This document shows, one piece after another, positions 5,375 through 6,276 of a stretch of DNA of 6,276 nt. Numbering within the stretch: the stretch's first letter is position 1; each line of letters opens with the position of its first letter. The notes beneath the pieces were generated by a model. It did not search any database, had not been told where the DNA came from, and saw only the letters and a list, made by a program, of their open reading frames with translations. The translations under genes and the position numbers were made by a program. Source of the DNA: Nitrospiraceae bacterium (GTDB lineage Bacteria > Nitrospirota > Nitrospiria > Nitrospirales > UBA8639); NCBI GenBank assembly GCA_003523945.1, contig DOFS01000469.1:1-6276 (forward strand), given 5' to 3'.

Positions 5375-6276
5375 CTACCTTCCTATCACCACGTCGGTGG
5401 CCCGTTGTAAGAGAGTTTCAACCTGTGGGGGAAGATAAAACCCCATCCACACCAACGCGAAGACCGAGAAGGCAAGTGGGAGTTGCCCGATGTGCCAGGC
5501 TTCTCCTTGCTTGATTCCCGTAGGTGGCGTGCCCCATACCATGCCGGTCAGCCGGTAGATAAATCCTCCAAATAACGCCACCGATAGCAGGACGATCACC
5601 AAGATAATTCCAAGGCTTCGAATTTCATGTGAGACCGTAATGGTCAGAAACCGTCCCAGATGAAACGAATCAAATTGAAAGGTCATTTGAGCCAGCGAAG
5701 TGATCATTACCAGCTCACTATTAAAAAGTGAAAACGGGGGCATTCCCACCAGAGCCAAGCCCCCGGCAAGAAATGCGATCGCGGTAATGGGTTGGACTTT
5801 GGCCATGCCCTGAACCTCTTGAATCTGTCGGGTTCGATACCGGCGAAAAATATTGCCGACGGCAAAAAATCCCAGCGATTTGGCCAAGGCATGATTGAGG
5901 AGATGCCAAAGCCCCCCGAAGGTTCCTAATGGTCCGCCAATACCAAACCCGACCATGGCCAGGCCCATATGCTCGATGCTGGAGTACGCAAAAAGGCGCT
6001 TGTAGTCACGTTGAATCAGGATAAATAGGGCTGCCGTCCCAAACGAGACCAATCCGATCAAGATCAAGAGGTTCCCTGTAAACTCCGGGGAGACGGCCTG
6101 GTCCACAATGGATTTGCTCCGGAGGACGGCATACACCGCAACGGTTTCAAGCACTCCGGCCAGCATGGCGGTGACCGGGGCCGGCGCTTCGCTATAGGCC
6201 TCAGGCAACCAGGTATGCATCGGGACAAGACCAATCTTTGTGCCGTACCCGACTAGAATAAAGATGAATGCCAACT
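5375..6276 (-). CDS. HyfF/NuoN-like proton-translocating membrane subunit (partial, N-terminus outside window)
   Basis: The reading frame runs open off the right edge, so only about the last 300 residues are present. The protein is an antiporter-like membrane subunit of the NuoL/M/N-HyfB/D/F family (Proton_antipo_M domain), which couples electron transfer or a conformational change to H+ or Na+ movement. Numbering from the first in-window codon, GTKIGLVPMHTWLPEAYSEA (11-30) carries the conserved channel lysine at 13 and the HTWLP motif. RDYKRLFAYSSIEHMG (89-104) and WHLLNHALAKSLGFF (123-137, Lys132) are further signature helices. VGMPPFSLFNSE (176-187) matches HyfF-type proteins well. Several hydrophobic spans of about 20 residues follow, for example about 220-240 and 263-280. 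Position directly before the HyfG-like gene is the order of E. coli hyfF-hyfG. The first TTG at 6274 is not a credible start. A HyfF-type assignment is more likely than NuoM or DabB, but the missing N-terminus leaves this open. Confidence 0.92.
   Translation of the reverse strand, partial: LAFIFILVGYGTKIGLVPMHTWLPEAYSEAPAPVTAMLAGVLETVAVYAVLRSKSIVDQAVSPEFTGNLLILIGLVSFGTAALFILIQRDYKRLFAYSSIEHMGLAMVGFGIGGPLGTFGGLWHLLNHALAKSLGFFAVGNIFRRYRTRQIQEVQGMAKVQPITAIAFLAGGLALVGMPPFSLFNSELVMITSLAQMTFQFDSFHLGRFLTITVSHEIRSLGIILVIVLLSVALFGGFIYRLTGMVWGTPPTGIKQGEAWHIGQLPLAFSVFALVWMGFYLPPQVETLLQRATDVVIGR
5378..5384 (-). promoter_or_regulatory. Ribosome binding site embedded in upstream gene end
   Basis: The minus strand reads AGGAAGG immediately before the TAG stop of the HyfF-like gene, 9 nt upstream of the ATG at 5368. 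It fixes the start of the large subunit. Its placement in the last codons of the preceding gene implies coupled translation. Confidence 0.7.

Overview
The window most resembles part of a chromosome of a mid-GC (about 50% by eye), possibly chemolithoautotrophic bacterium. A Nitrospirota (Nitrospira-like) origin is a weak guess from overall flavour: an Ehr-type hydrogenase-4-like complex beside CO2-related proteins and a Blc-type lipocalin. Nothing in the sequence fixes the taxon.

Layout. On the left, positions 264-821 (+) encode an outer-membrane lipocalin lipoprotein. It converges across a 272-bp non-coding spacer on a minus-strand gene cluster that fills the rest of the window. Read in the direction of transcription (right to left), that cluster is: (1) the C-terminal part of a HyfF/NuoN-like proton-translocating membrane subunit, cut by the right edge; (2) a fused NuoC-NuoD / HycE-HyfG-like large subunit; (3) a NuoB / HycG-HyfI-like small subunit; (4) a 383-residue protein with a C-x-D...H...C pattern that looks like a remote beta-carbonic-anhydrase relative; (5) a 241-residue member of the LCIB (limiting-CO2-inducible B/C) beta-carbonic-anhydrase family. 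All five share a strand, and gaps range from 6 to 149 bp. The four complete genes have good Shine-Dalgarno sequences, so an operon is likely.

How the parts may work together. The large subunit has lost both pairs of cysteines that hold the NiFe centre in group 4 hydrogenases (RITGDT in place of RICGIC at L1; no DPCxxC at the C-terminus). The small subunit keeps all four ligands for the proximal 4Fe-4S (N2-type) cluster. No HyfH-type ferredoxin subunit lies between them. This is therefore an energy-converting-hydrogenase-related (Ehr) complex and not a hydrogenase. The two adjacent carbonic-anhydrase-type proteins suggest it may be an energy-coupled CO2-hydration / inorganic-carbon-accumulation machine. 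It would be analogous in principle to cyanobacterial NDH-1MS with CupA/B, or to DabA-DabB, but built from different parts. That functional link is inference from gene order and motifs and is the main point of interest here.
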